From the NCBI RefSeq assembly GCF_005491705.1, contig NZ_CP028092.1, positions 1,674,001-1,738,000 on the forward strand: 64,000 bases of DNA, written 5' to 3'. The DNA is from Pontibacter sp. SGAir0037 (lineage in GTDB: Bacteria; Bacteroidota; Bacteroidia; Cytophagales; Hymenobacteraceae). Positions 1 through 8,743 of this stretch are shown piece after piece; position 1 is the stretch's first letter, and every line of letters begins with the position of its first letter. A model generated the notes under the pieces. The model was not told where the DNA came from, did no database searches, and was given only the letters and a program-made list of their open reading frames with translations. A program made the translations under genes and the position numbers.

Positions 1-9
1 GTAGTGCCG

Positions 10-2158
10 ATTTCAATAGCACCTTAGAGGTATAGAAAGACCATAATCGTTTCGGTTAGGCTTTACAAAGCAGGGGATTTCAATAGCACCTTAGAGGTAT
101 AGAAAGGCTTTTAAAATTTATTTTTATGATTATTATTCGAAAATTTCAATAGCACCTTAGAGGTATAGAAAGTTCCTCAAAAGTCATGGTGCCGCCCCAG
201 TTTAAGTAGATTTCAATAGCACCTTAGAGGTATAGAAAGGTTTCTTAACCAGGCTATGCAGATAAGGATAAGCCAGCATTTCAATAGCACCTTAGAGGTA
301 TAGAAAGCTTCAGATTTAGCCAACAATGTACGCCTCCTGATCTATTTCAATAGCACCTTAGAGGTATAGAAAGCATCCTATAAATACAGCTGGAGGCATC
401 TTGAAAACGAATTTCAATAGCACCTTAGAGGTATAGAAAGATGGTGTAAGAGTGAAACTGGTGCTTAATGACTGGGATTTCAATAGCACCTTAGAGGTAT
501 AGAAAGATTAGCTGCTCTAAGTCGCGTAAAGCATAAAGCGTTGATTTCAATAGCACCTTAGAGGTATAGAAAGGTTGGTACCTATGCCGTTACGATTTCC
601 TCTATCGGTATTTCAATAGCACCTTAGAGGTATAGAAAGTTGGCAAACCTCAGATTCATTATCTGAAGGTGTGGCCATTTCAATAGCACCTTAGAGGTAT
701 AGAAAGCTTGTTTCCTGCAGTTCTGGCAAGAATTCTTCCAGCATTTCAATAGCACCTTAGAGGTATAGAAAGTCCTTAAAATTATACAGCTCGTTACCAG
801 TAGCGTTATTTCAATAGCACCTTAGAGGTATAGAAAGGCTGTACCAGGTAGCCTCGTAGTAGCTGCCTGAGCTTAATTTCAATAGCACCTTAGAGGTATA
901 GAAAGACCTAAAGAGCAGCACCCTGCTTAAAAAAGTAAACGCATTTCAATAGCACCTTAGAGGTATATAAAGGGCTTCCTCCACCAGACTGTTGAGTGCT
1001 CTGAGGCTGATTTCAATAGCACCTTAGAGGTATAGAAAGTCCACAAGCCCTGATTCGAAGATGCGGCTCAGTTTGTATTTCAATAGCACCTTAGAGGTAT
1101 AGAAAGTAATTCCTTACGCACAAAATGCGGACAAAATTTGAGTATTTCAATAGCACCTTAGAGGTATAGAAAGTGAACTTTCAGGACATCCCGGATCCGG
1201 ATGCGGTAGAATTTCAATAGCACCTTAGAGGTATAGAAAGGATGCGGTAGACTATTCCGATACAGTGTTGGTGCTGAATTTCAATAGCACCTTAGAGGTA
1301 TAGAAAGTGGAAGTAGTTGATAGAGAAATTACGCGTTGAAGCACATTTCAATAGCACCTTAGAGGTATAGAAAGGTGGCTCCTACAAGGTTTTTTGATTC
1401 CAGGGTAGATGATTTCAATAGCACCTTAGAGGTATAGAAAGGACGGAACACCCCTCAGCGACAGCCTGGTGAGCGCAAATTTCAATAGCACCTTAGAGGT
1501 ATAGAAAGCAGCTATAAACTATCATCGGGAGGCTGCTCTTAAATATTTCAATAGCACCTTAGAGGTATAGAAAGGCATTACCATAGCTCAGTGGGTGCGA
1601 GGAGCCATTGAATTTCAATAGCACCTTAGAGGTATAGAAAGGTTGATTTTGAGCCTTTCGATATAGGAGAGTGGCTTGATTTCAATAGCACCTTAGAGGT
1701 ATAGAAAGACGATCAACTCGACACCGCTTTTCGCAACATAGTTAATTTCAATAGCACCTTAGAGGTATAGAAAGCCTTATCCATACGCACCATACACCCG
1801 CATGAGCCAGATTTCAATAGCACCTTAGAGGTATAGAAAGGTCGATAAACTCTTCGAGGTCCTTCATGGCTGCGGCGATTTCAATAGCACCTTAGAGGTA
1901 TAGAAAGGAGTGCAGCTGCTAACCCAGTTTTTACTCATCCTGATTTCAATAGCACCTTAGAGGTATAGAAAGTAAACTGGCGCTTCGGCATGGTATAGTT
2001 CATCTTGCGAATTTCAATAGCACCTTAGAGGTATAGAAAGAGGGGTATCCGAAACGAAGAGGTGCGCCCGGACGTGATTTCAATAGCACCTTAGAGGTAT
2101 AGAAAACATAGTTCCATTATAACTACCGCCTCGACTGTAGTTATTTCAATCGCACCTA
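10..2158 (+). CRISPR. CRISPR array, 32 full repeats plus a decayed terminal repeat
   Basis: The repeat is 30 nt, begins ATTTCAATAGCACC and ends GGTATAGAAAG. Full copies start at 10, 77, 143, 210, 278, 344, 411 and so on to 2077, about every 67 nt, with 35-38 nt spacers. Inside the repeat ACCT-TAG-AGGT can form a short stem. All copies look identical except the one at 943-972 (GTATATAAAG, one base change) and the last full copy at 2077-2106 (final G to A). A further fragment at 2143-2158 keeps only the first half. Decay on the right implies that the leader is on the left, outside the window, and that transcription runs left to right with a GAAAG-ending 5' handle. Length and ends resemble type I-B or type III repeats, but no cas gene is visible, so the type is open. 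Spacers at 1174-1210 and 1241-1277 overlap in sequence. Confidence 0.99.
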
Positions 2159-2178
2159 AACTTAACAAACTCCACCAC

Positions 2179-2210
2179 AAAAAAAGCCGCCCTGCGAAAC
2201 ACAGGGCAGC
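2179..2210 (-). terminator. Rho-independent terminator of the ThuA/sugar dehydrogenase gene
   Basis: Read on the minus strand, GCTGCCCTG pairs with CAGGGCGGC (one G-U pair) around a 7-nt loop, followed by seven T residues. It lies 22 nt past the stop of the minus-strand gene and between that gene and the CRISPR array, so it also separates the two transcripts. Confidence 0.85.
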
Positions 2211-2231
2211 TTTCTTTGCTGGAGCGGGAGC

Positions 2232-5200
2232 TTACTTTCTGGCAGCTACCAGTTTACCATCTCCACTCTTGCTACTTTCAAATAAGATATGGGTCATAAT
2301 CATCAGGTTTTGACCTGCAGCCGCTTTTTCGTTTTTAAAGACAAAATAGAGGTCGTGCATTCCTTCCGTTGGCTGCAACGCAATGCGGGCTTGTTGTGGA
2401 GGCGTCGACTGGGCAGGCGTTGTGGTTTGCCTGATCATCTCCGACTGGCCTATCACTTTTCCGTCAGGCGCTCCAAGACGTACCTCTATAGTACCACCTG
2501 CTGCATTCAGGAATTCCTGAGGTGCCATCACGGTGCAGGTAAGCTGGCTGATATGGGTCAGGTCGATCTGCCTGAAACCAAAATGCGATCCGGTTCCCGA
2601 CACAATCATCATTTCAGGACCACCCGGGATCTTGAATTTCTGAATGGCCTGTGTTATTTCTGCAGAACTGGCCGCTACTCCCGGGTTGCGCATCACATAG
2701 GTTTGCTCAGAAGGCAAGCCAGGTATTCCGTTGGCTCCTTTGTCGCGGTAAGCCGCCCGTAGCACATACACCCCCACTCCCTTATCGCCTTTTGGAAGAG
2801 CTGTGGTATAAGTCCCTTTCACGGGTAACGACGGAGCAGCCGTCTTTTCTTCTGAAAGACTCAGGATATACGCCACCATTTCCCTGGCATCAGGAGCAGG
2901 CAATTTCGGGTGAGCACTCATGGCCACTTCGCCCCACACGCCTTTGCCCCCGCTTATTACTTTCTTAGCCAGTCGCTCGGCGGCACCGGCATCGTTCTTA
3001 TACTTTTGGGCTACCTGCTTATAGGTGGGTCCAATCGATTTCTTGTCGATGCTATGGCACGATTTGCAGTCGCTGGCCTCCACCAACTTTTGCCCTTTTA
3101 CATAGGCCGCAGAAGCGTCGGCACTCCGGTGCCCCAGGGCAATATCTACCTGGTCGAATCCTTCCGGCAGGTAATCAATGGTTACTGCTACCTGTTCGGG
3201 CTGTATACCGCCACTCGCTAAGCTTCCATCTTCCTTGTCTTCTACTTTCACTTCGTATTGAAAAGCTTTGCCCGGCAGAAAGAACGTTTTATTACCTCCC
3301 AGGATGTCGAACGTCAGCACGGGCGGTTCGTTTCCAGCCTGTACTTCCAGTGTTTGGCTGCTGGCTGCCCCTTTGGCGTCTGTCACGGTAAGTGTGGCTT
3401 TGTAAACGCCCGCTTTATCGAAGGTGAAGGAAGGATTGGCTTCCTTCAGGGTTTTGGTACCTGTTGCGGCAGAAGAAATCGTCCATTTATAGTCCAGCGC
3501 ATCATGGTCGAAATCTTGTGTGCCTTCCGAGGTAAACTGTACTGCCAGCGGTAAAGCGCCAGCCGGTTTATCTACTGCCACCTGCACCACTGGTTTACGG
3601 TTGCCGCCGTTGTACTCAATTTTTACCAGGCGGGCATTATCATTTGCCTGAAACCAGCCTGTGCCGTATTCCAGCACATACAGATCCCCTTCCGGACCAA
3701 ATTCCATGTCCATGGGGTTAGAGAATTTATGGTTTGGCATAAACGGCTCCATAGATACATAGTTGCCTTCTTTATCCATGGTCACAGCCATGATCCAGCC
3801 GCGCATCCACTCATAGATAAACAGTTTGCCGTCGTAATAAGCCGGGAAAGCACGCTTGGCATTCTTAAACTGATCCTGGTAATATACCTGCCCGGCCATA
3901 GCGGTGCGGGCACCGGAACCTACCAGTGGAAACTCAGCTGATTCGCCGTACGGATACCAGATAAAGGCTTTCTGCGCCGGAGGGAGCTGGTTTAAGCCAG
4001 TGTTGTTGGGGGAATTGTTAACCGGTCTGGCTGGGTCGAAAGCTGCGCCGCTTCTGTTGCCGGCAAAGTCGAAGTGATTGTACGGCTTGTTGTCCCCGAT
4101 AAAGTGCGGCCAGCCATAGTTACCCGCTTTCCGGGCTTGTCCTACCTCATCGTAACCTGCCGGGCCTTTTCCATCTTCCGGATCGTTGGCATCCGGGCCA
4201 ACCTCGCCCCAGTAAACAAAGCCTGTTTTCTTGTCAACCGAAATCCGGAACGGGTTGCGGTGCCCCATGGTATAGATTTCAGGTCTTGTTTTAGCAGTTC
4301 CTTTCGGAAAAAGATTGCCTTCCGGTATGGTATAAGTACCGTTTGCTTCGGGGTGGATCCGCAGGATTTTGCCGCGCAGGTCGTTGGTGTTGGCCGAGGA
4401 TTTCTGAGCATCCCAGGGGTTTCGTCCGGCTCTTTCATCAACGGGAGCATAGGCTGTGGCACGGGGGCTGGTATTGTCGCCGGTCGAAAGGTATAAGTTT
4501 CCGTTGGCATCAAAATCAATGGACCCGCCGGTATGGCAGCACTGCTCCCGCTGCACCGGCACCTCCAGCAGTACTTTTTTGCTGTCGAGCACCAGCTCAT
4601 CACCCCGCATTTCATACCTGGTCAGGATGTTGCGGGCAACATCGCCTGCTTCTGAATAGTAGAGGTATATCCAGTGGTTTTCTTCGAATTTCGGGTCCTG
4701 CGCCAGGCCCAGCAGTCCGTCTTCACCCTCTGTTACTTTACCCTCTTTATCGGTATACTTCGTGCTGACAGGTATGGTGGCTATTACGGATATTTTGCCG
4801 GTTGCAGGACTGTATAGCTTTACATTACCGCGTCGCTCGATAAACAGGACCCTTCCGTCGCGGAATACCGTCAGCTCCATCGGCTCTTCGAGTTTTTCAT
4901 CGAGTACTACTTTAGAAAAACGGTTCTCTTCGGGCATTCGTGGCGTGCGCACCTTATCGTAGTCAAGCTTAGCGGGCTTATCGCCTCCTGTTACATATCT
5001 CAGACCTTCAGCCAGGTGCTGTAACACAAGGGGTTCTGTAAAGGTAGCGTCGGTATGCCCTACGCTGGTATAAAAAGAGCGGCCGCCGTCAAATTCCTGG
5101 TACCAGCTCATCGGGTGGTTTTCGCCGTTGGTGCCGCCTTCGTAGGTTTTTTCATCTATAGCCACTAGCACATTAATATTCGGGCTGATCTGCTTAAAGC

Positions 5201-5735
5201 TGTAAAACTCATCTTCACGCTCCCACTTCTCCGGCAGAAACTTAGTGGCATCGTTATCTTTGTTCACCACCAGAAAAGTACCTTTCTGCACATTGTTCGG
5301 CATCGGGTGATTATCGAAATAGGCACCTACCAACTGCCCGTACCAGGGCCAGGTATATTCCGTATCCGAAGCAGCGTGAATACCCAGATAGCCGCCACCG
5401 GCCTGAATATAGCGCTCAAAGTTATTCTGCTGCTCTGCGTTCAGCACATCGCCTGTCGTATTCAGGAAAACAACAGCTTTGTAGCGTTTCAGGTTTTCTT
5501 CATTAAACATGCCGGCATCTTCGGTCATGTCCACCAGCATCCCCTGCTCCTGCCCTATCTTCAGCAAAGCAGCTTGTCCGGCAGGTATAGAGGCATGGCG
5601 AAAAGCAGCAGTTTTGCTGAACACCAGCATCCGCTTCGGTTCGGTATCGCCTGTACAGGACCAGAATCCTGGCAGGCACAGGAGCAAGAGCAAGCAGAGG
5701 CTGTGCATCCGTTTAAAGGTGTAGTTTTTTAACAT
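2232..5735 (-). CDS. ThuA / PQQ-type sugar dehydrogenase / PKD / cytochrome c fusion lipoprotein
   Basis: 1167 aa from the ATG at 5735; the reading frame extends to a GTG at 5768, but the ATG gives a better export signal. A lipoprotein signal ends in FWSC (Cys27). Domains in order: ThuA-like (about 35-247, ending in a GHTDATF segment), glucose/sorbosone dehydrogenase beta-propeller (about 272-708, with GHRNPFR and GWPH), PKD (about 714-797), cytochrome c (about 877-961; haem motif CKSCH at 890-894, candidate axial Met in VAMSAH near 939), and a C-terminal beta domain resembling a CBM6-type sugar-binding module. Inferred role: periplasmic or surface oxidation of a sugar or polyol with electrons passed to the tethered haem. 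ThuA relatives act on disaccharides, but the substrate cannot be read here. It is a single gene with its own terminator. The 147-nt gap to the next, divergent gene (5736-5882) should hold both promoters. Confidence 0.9.
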   Translation of the reverse strand: MLKNYTFKRMHSLCLLLLLCLPGFWSCTGDTEPKRMLVFSKTAAFRHASIPAGQAALLKIGQEQGMLVDMTEDAGMFNEENLKRYKAVVFLNTTGDVLNAEQQNNFERYIQAGGGYLGIHAASDTEYTWPWYGQLVGAYFDNHPMPNNVQKGTFLVVNKDNDATKFLPEKWEREDEFYSFKQISPNINVLVAIDEKTYEGGTNGENHPMSWYQEFDGGRSFYTSVGHTDATFTEPLVLQHLAEGLRYVTGGDKPAKLDYDKVRTPRMPEENRFSKVVLDEKLEEPMELTVFRDGRVLFIERRGNVKLYSPATGKISVIATIPVSTKYTDKEGKVTEGEDGLLGLAQDPKFEENHWIYLYYSEAGDVARNILTRYEMRGDELVLDSKKVLLEVPVQREQCCHTGGSIDFDANGNLYLSTGDNTSPRATAYAPVDERAGRNPWDAQKSSANTNDLRGKILRIHPEANGTYTIPEGNLFPKGTAKTRPEIYTMGHRNPFRISVDKKTGFVYWGEVGPDANDPEDGKGPAGYDEVGQARKAGNYGWPHFIGDNKPYNHFDFAGNRSGAAFDPARPVNNSPNNTGLNQLPPAQKAFIWYPYGESAEFPLVGSGARTAMAGQVYYQDQFKNAKRAFPAYYDGKLFIYEWMRGWIMAVTMDKEGNYVSMEPFMPNHKFSNPMDMEFGPEGDLYVLEYGTGWFQANDNARLVKIEYNGGNRKPVVQVAVDKPAGALPLAVQFTSEGTQDFDHDALDYKWTISSAATGTKTLKEANPSFTFDKAGVYKATLTVTDAKGAASSQTLEVQAGNEPPVLTFDILGGNKTFFLPGKAFQYEVKVEDKEDGSLASGGIQPEQVAVTIDYLPEGFDQVDIALGHRSADASAAYVKGQKLVEASDCKSCHSIDKKSIGPTYKQVAQKYKNDAGAAERLAKKVISGGKGVWGEVAMSAHPKLPAPDAREMVAYILSLSEEKTAAPSLPVKGTYTTALPKGDKGVGVYVLRAAYRDKGANGIPGLPSEQTYVMRNPGVAASSAEITQAIQKFKIPGGPEMMIVSGTGSHFGFRQIDLTHISQLTCTVMAPQEFLNAAGGTIEVRLGAPDGKVIGQSEMIRQTTTPAQSTPPQQARIALQPTEGMHDLYFVFKNEKAAAGQNLMIMTHILFESSKSGDGKLVAARK

Positions 5736-5882
5736 AAGGTGAAGGTTTTTTTTAAAGCGATTAATCACATATTTAAAACAAGCAAAATATGCAGAATTTA
5801 TTCATTGTGTTACTTTGACATAATGTTAGTTTATTTCTAAATTAAAAAAAACAAAAACCATAAATTATTTATATTGCCTGGC

Positions 5883-6659
5883 ATGAATGGGCAGGATAAA
5901 GACAAGCGCGACCAAAAAATGGTAAACAAAGAAAACTACCTGGCACACATCTCCTTGGATTGTGTTTTGTTCGGGTTTCATGAAAACCAGCTGAAGGTAT
6001 TGCTGCTGAAGATGAAACACAACCAGCAATGGGCTCTGGCAGGAGGTTTTGTGAAACAGCAGGAGCCTATAGAAGAGGCCGCCAGCCGTATACTGAAAGA
6101 GCGCACCGGCATCAACAACATCTTTTTGCAGCAGTTCTACGTGTTCAGCAATCCCGATAGGTCTGAGCTTCATCTGAACACCGATCAGCTTACGTCCATC
6201 TCCGACAGTAACTTTGCTGAAGACTGGTTTAGACAACGCTTTATTTCCATTGGATTTTATGCCCTGGTAGAATTTTCGCAGGTAACGCCCACACCCGATC
6301 CATTGTCGGAGGCCTGTACCTGGTGGGACCTGGAAGAGATTGGTTCTCTGATGATGGACCATAACCAGATCTTGCTGAAGGCACTTGAAACGCTAAGGAT
6401 GCAGTTAAACCACCAGCCCATCGGGTATAACCTGCTACCGGATAAGTTTACCATTCCGGAGCTTCAGCGGCTCTACGAAGCAATTCTGGGTAAGAAGCTG
6501 GACCGTCGCAACTTTCAGCGCAAGATCATGGCCTATAACATCCTCCGGAAGTTGGATGAACGCCGCAGTGGTGTGGCCCACAAAGCCCCGGACCTGTATA
6601 GCTTCGATCTGGAGAAATACCACCAGGCACTGCAGGACGGCTTGCGGGGAGGCTGGTAA
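5883..6659 (+). CDS. Nudix-domain transcriptional regulator (NrtR/AraR-like), sugar metabolism
   Basis: 258 aa from ATG 5883 (the frame runs back to a TTG at 5874; another ATG lies at 5919). The N-terminal half is a Nudix fold with box GGFVKQQEPIEEAA-SRILKERTGI at about 54-77. The catalytic core REUxEE is replaced by RILKER, so two of the usual metal-binding glutamates are missing, which points to a ligand-sensing role rather than hydrolysis. The C-terminal half (about 150-258) contains a winged-helix segment (LPDKFTIPELQRLYEAILG, then LDRRNFQRKI) typical of Nudix-related regulators such as NrtR and Bacteroides AraR, the arabinose regulator. It sits 42 nt upstream of the pullulanase gene on the same strand, suggesting it controls glucan or other sugar use. 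The effector is unknown. Confidence 0.85.
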   Translation: MNGQDKDKRDQKMVNKENYLAHISLDCVLFGFHENQLKVLLLKMKHNQQWALAGGFVKQQEPIEEAASRILKERTGINNIFLQQFYVFSNPDRSELHLNTDQLTSISDSNFAEDWFRQRFISIGFYALVEFSQVTPTPDPLSEACTWWDLEEIGSLMMDHNQILLKALETLRMQLNHQPIGYNLLPDKFTIPELQRLYEAILGKKLDRRNFQRKIMAYNILRKLDERRSGVAHKAPDLYSFDLEKYHQALQDGLRGGW

Positions 6660-6701
6660 AATGCGAACATATACCATTTAATCTCTGTTTTCCCTATCCT
6701 C

Positions 6702-8684
6702 ATGCTTTCAGCCAAACAAAAATATCTTCTACTCATAAGCTTCTTCACGACCTTGACCCACTTTCACTATAGCGCCTTTGCGCAGGAACACCCTGCATTT
6801 GCCGAAACAGACCTCTGGACAAGCTATACGCCCCAGAAGACTACTTTTAAAATCTGGTCGCCTGCTGCGCAGCAAGTAGAGCTGAAACTATACCGGAAGG
6901 GTGATGGCGGAGAGGCCTATCAGAAAGCCATTATGAAGCAGCAGGCAAATGGCCTCTGGCAGATTACAGTAGATCAGAACCTGGCAGGCGTATACTATAC
7001 CTACCAGGTGAAAACCAAAGAGCAATGGCTTGATGAAACACCGGGTATCTATGCCCAGGCCGTTGGTGTAAACGGCAAGCGTGCCATGGTAACAGACCTG
7101 GCTACCACCAATCCGGCCGGGTGGGAATACGATAAGGGGCCGGCTGTTGCATCACCGAACGCCATCGTGCTGTACGAGGCCCATGTGCGTGACCTGACCA
7201 TCAGCCCAAGTGCCGGCAGCTCTGCCCCGGGCAAGTTTCTGGGTCTTGCAGCACAGGGAACAAAAAATCCCGGTGGGCTGGCAACGGGCCTGGACCACAT
7301 CAAGGAACTCGGCATTACGCACATCCACCTGCTCCCCTCCTTCGACTATAAATCCGTAGATGAAACAGCCACTGTGCCGCAGTACAACTGGGGCTACGAT
7401 CCTCAGAATTATAATGTACCGGAAGGCTCTTATGCAACAGATCCTTATCAGGCGGAGGTGCGCATCCGGGAATTCAAGCAGATGGTGAAGGCCCTGCACG
7501 ACAATGGGCTGGGCGTAGTGATGGATGTAGTTTACAACCATACCGGGGAGACAGAGAAATCAAACTTTAACCTGGAGGTACCCGGCTACTATTACAGGCA
7601 AACACCGGAAGGCGACTGGTCGGATGCTTCGGCCTGCGGCAACGAAACCGCCAGCGAACGCCCCATAATGCGCCACTATATCATTGAGTCGTGCAAGTAC
7701 TGGGCTAAAGAGTATCACATAGACGGCTTTCGCTTCGACCTGATGGCTATCCATGATATAGAAACCATGAACCAGCTTACAGCAGAACTGAAAAAAATTA
7801 ACCCGAACATTGTAGTGTACGGAGAAGGCTGGACGGCAGGCAAAAGTCCTTTGCCCGACAACCGGAAAGCATTAAAAGCCAATACCTACCAGATGCACCA
7901 GGTGGCTGCCTTCAGCGACGATTTGCGTGATGGCTTAAAAGGCTCTGTTTTCGAAGATACCTCCAAAGGTTTTGTTAGCGGCGCCTCCCACACAGAAGAA
8001 TCAGTTAAGTTCGGAATAGTTGGCAGCACCAGACACCCGCAGGTAAACCCACAGCTGGTAAACTATTCTAAAGAGTTCTGGGCCAGCCAGCCCTGGCAGG
8101 CGGTTTCCTATGTTTCCTGCCACGACAACCATACCCTCTACGACAAGCTGAAAATCTCCTGCCCCGAGGCAACAGCGGAAGAACTAAAGCAGATGAATTT
8201 ATTGGCCGATGCTGTCGTACTAACGTCGCAGGGCATTCCTTTTATACATGCAGGTGCCGAAATGCTGCGCACGAAAAAAGGGGAGCACAACAGCTATAAT
8301 CTCCCCGACAGCATCAACCAGATCGACTGGAACTGGAAAACGGATCACCAGGATGTGTTCTATTATTACAAAAACCTGATAGCGCTGCGCAAAGCGCATC
8401 CGGCCTTCCGGATGCCTGCTGCTACTATGCTGCAACAACATTTGGCCTTTGTCGCCACCGAACCCGGCCTGATCGGCTATCAGCTGAAAGACCATGCCCA
8501 CGGCGATACCTGGAGCACTATCATGGTGTATTACAATGCCAGAAAAGAAGCTGTTCATGTTCCTTTACAGGGTGAATGGCGCATTGCGGCCCAGGGCAAA
8601 GAAATTGATTTGGCGGGTGGTAAACAGGTAAAAGGGGAAGTCCGGATTCCGGCCATTTCCACGCTGATCCTGTTCCAGGAGTAG
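6702..8684 (+). CDS. pulA: Type I pullulanase (GH13), secreted
   Basis: 660 aa with a signal peptide ending near AFAQ (residue 28). It hydrolyses alpha-1,6 branches of pullulan, glycogen or starch. An N-terminal CBM48-like beta domain spans about 35-135. The catalytic TIM barrel shows the type I pullulanase signature YNWGYDP (228-234), conserved region DVVYNH (275-280), nucleophile Asp346 in GFRFDL, acid/base Glu375 in VVYGEGW, and Asp475 in CHDNH. A C-terminal beta domain ends the protein. Length fits short Bacteroidetes pullulanases. It follows the Nudix regulator by 42 nt and is probably co-transcribed with it. No SusCD, alpha-amylase or maltose gene lies beside it in this window. Confidence 0.95.
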   Translation: MLSAKQKYLLLISFFTTLTHFHYSAFAQEHPAFAETDLWTSYTPQKTTFKIWSPAAQQVELKLYRKGDGGEAYQKAIMKQQANGLWQITVDQNLAGVYYTYQVKTKEQWLDETPGIYAQAVGVNGKRAMVTDLATTNPAGWEYDKGPAVASPNAIVLYEAHVRDLTISPSAGSSAPGKFLGLAAQGTKNPGGLATGLDHIKELGITHIHLLPSFDYKSVDETATVPQYNWGYDPQNYNVPEGSYATDPYQAEVRIREFKQMVKALHDNGLGVVMDVVYNHTGETEKSNFNLEVPGYYYRQTPEGDWSDASACGNETASERPIMRHYIIESCKYWAKEYHIDGFRFDLMAIHDIETMNQLTAELKKINPNIVVYGEGWTAGKSPLPDNRKALKANTYQMHQVAAFSDDLRDGLKGSVFEDTSKGFVSGASHTEESVKFGIVGSTRHPQVNPQLVNYSKEFWASQPWQAVSYVSCHDNHTLYDKLKISCPEATAEELKQMNLLADAVVLTSQGIPFIHAGAEMLRTKKGEHNSYNLPDSINQIDWNWKTDHQDVFYYYKNLIALRKAHPAFRMPAATMLQQHLAFVATEPGLIGYQLKDHAHGDTWSTIMVYYNARKEAVHVPLQGEWRIAAQGKEIDLAGGKQVKGEVRIPAISTLILFQE

Positions 8685-8694
8685 CAGCCCTGCA

Positions 8695-8727
8695 GGTTCC
8701 GGAGCATATAGCGTTATCGCCGGAACC
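8695..8727. terminator. Possible stem-loop between convergent pulA and glxA-like genes
   Basis: GGTTCCGG (8695-8702) is complementary to CCGGAACC (8720-8727) around a 17-nt loop, in the 59-nt gap between two converging genes. There is no good T-run on either side, so terminator function is only suggested. Confidence 0.4.
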
Positions 8728-8743
8728 AAAACCTGTAAAGCCT

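Noticed and set aside
10..2158. Self-targeting spacers matching genes of this window
   Set aside because: Reading the spacers against the window by eye gave no convincing match; a proper alignment would be needed to exclude it.
2289..4768. Several plus-strand open frames of 60-157 codons
   Set aside because: They lie opposite the large minus-strand lipoprotein gene, have no family features or export signals, and reflect its codon pattern.
5865..6362. Minus-strand 165-codon frame over the Nudix regulator
   Set aside because: Antisense shadow: the plus strand has clear Nudix and winged-helix motifs, and the antisense protein has none.
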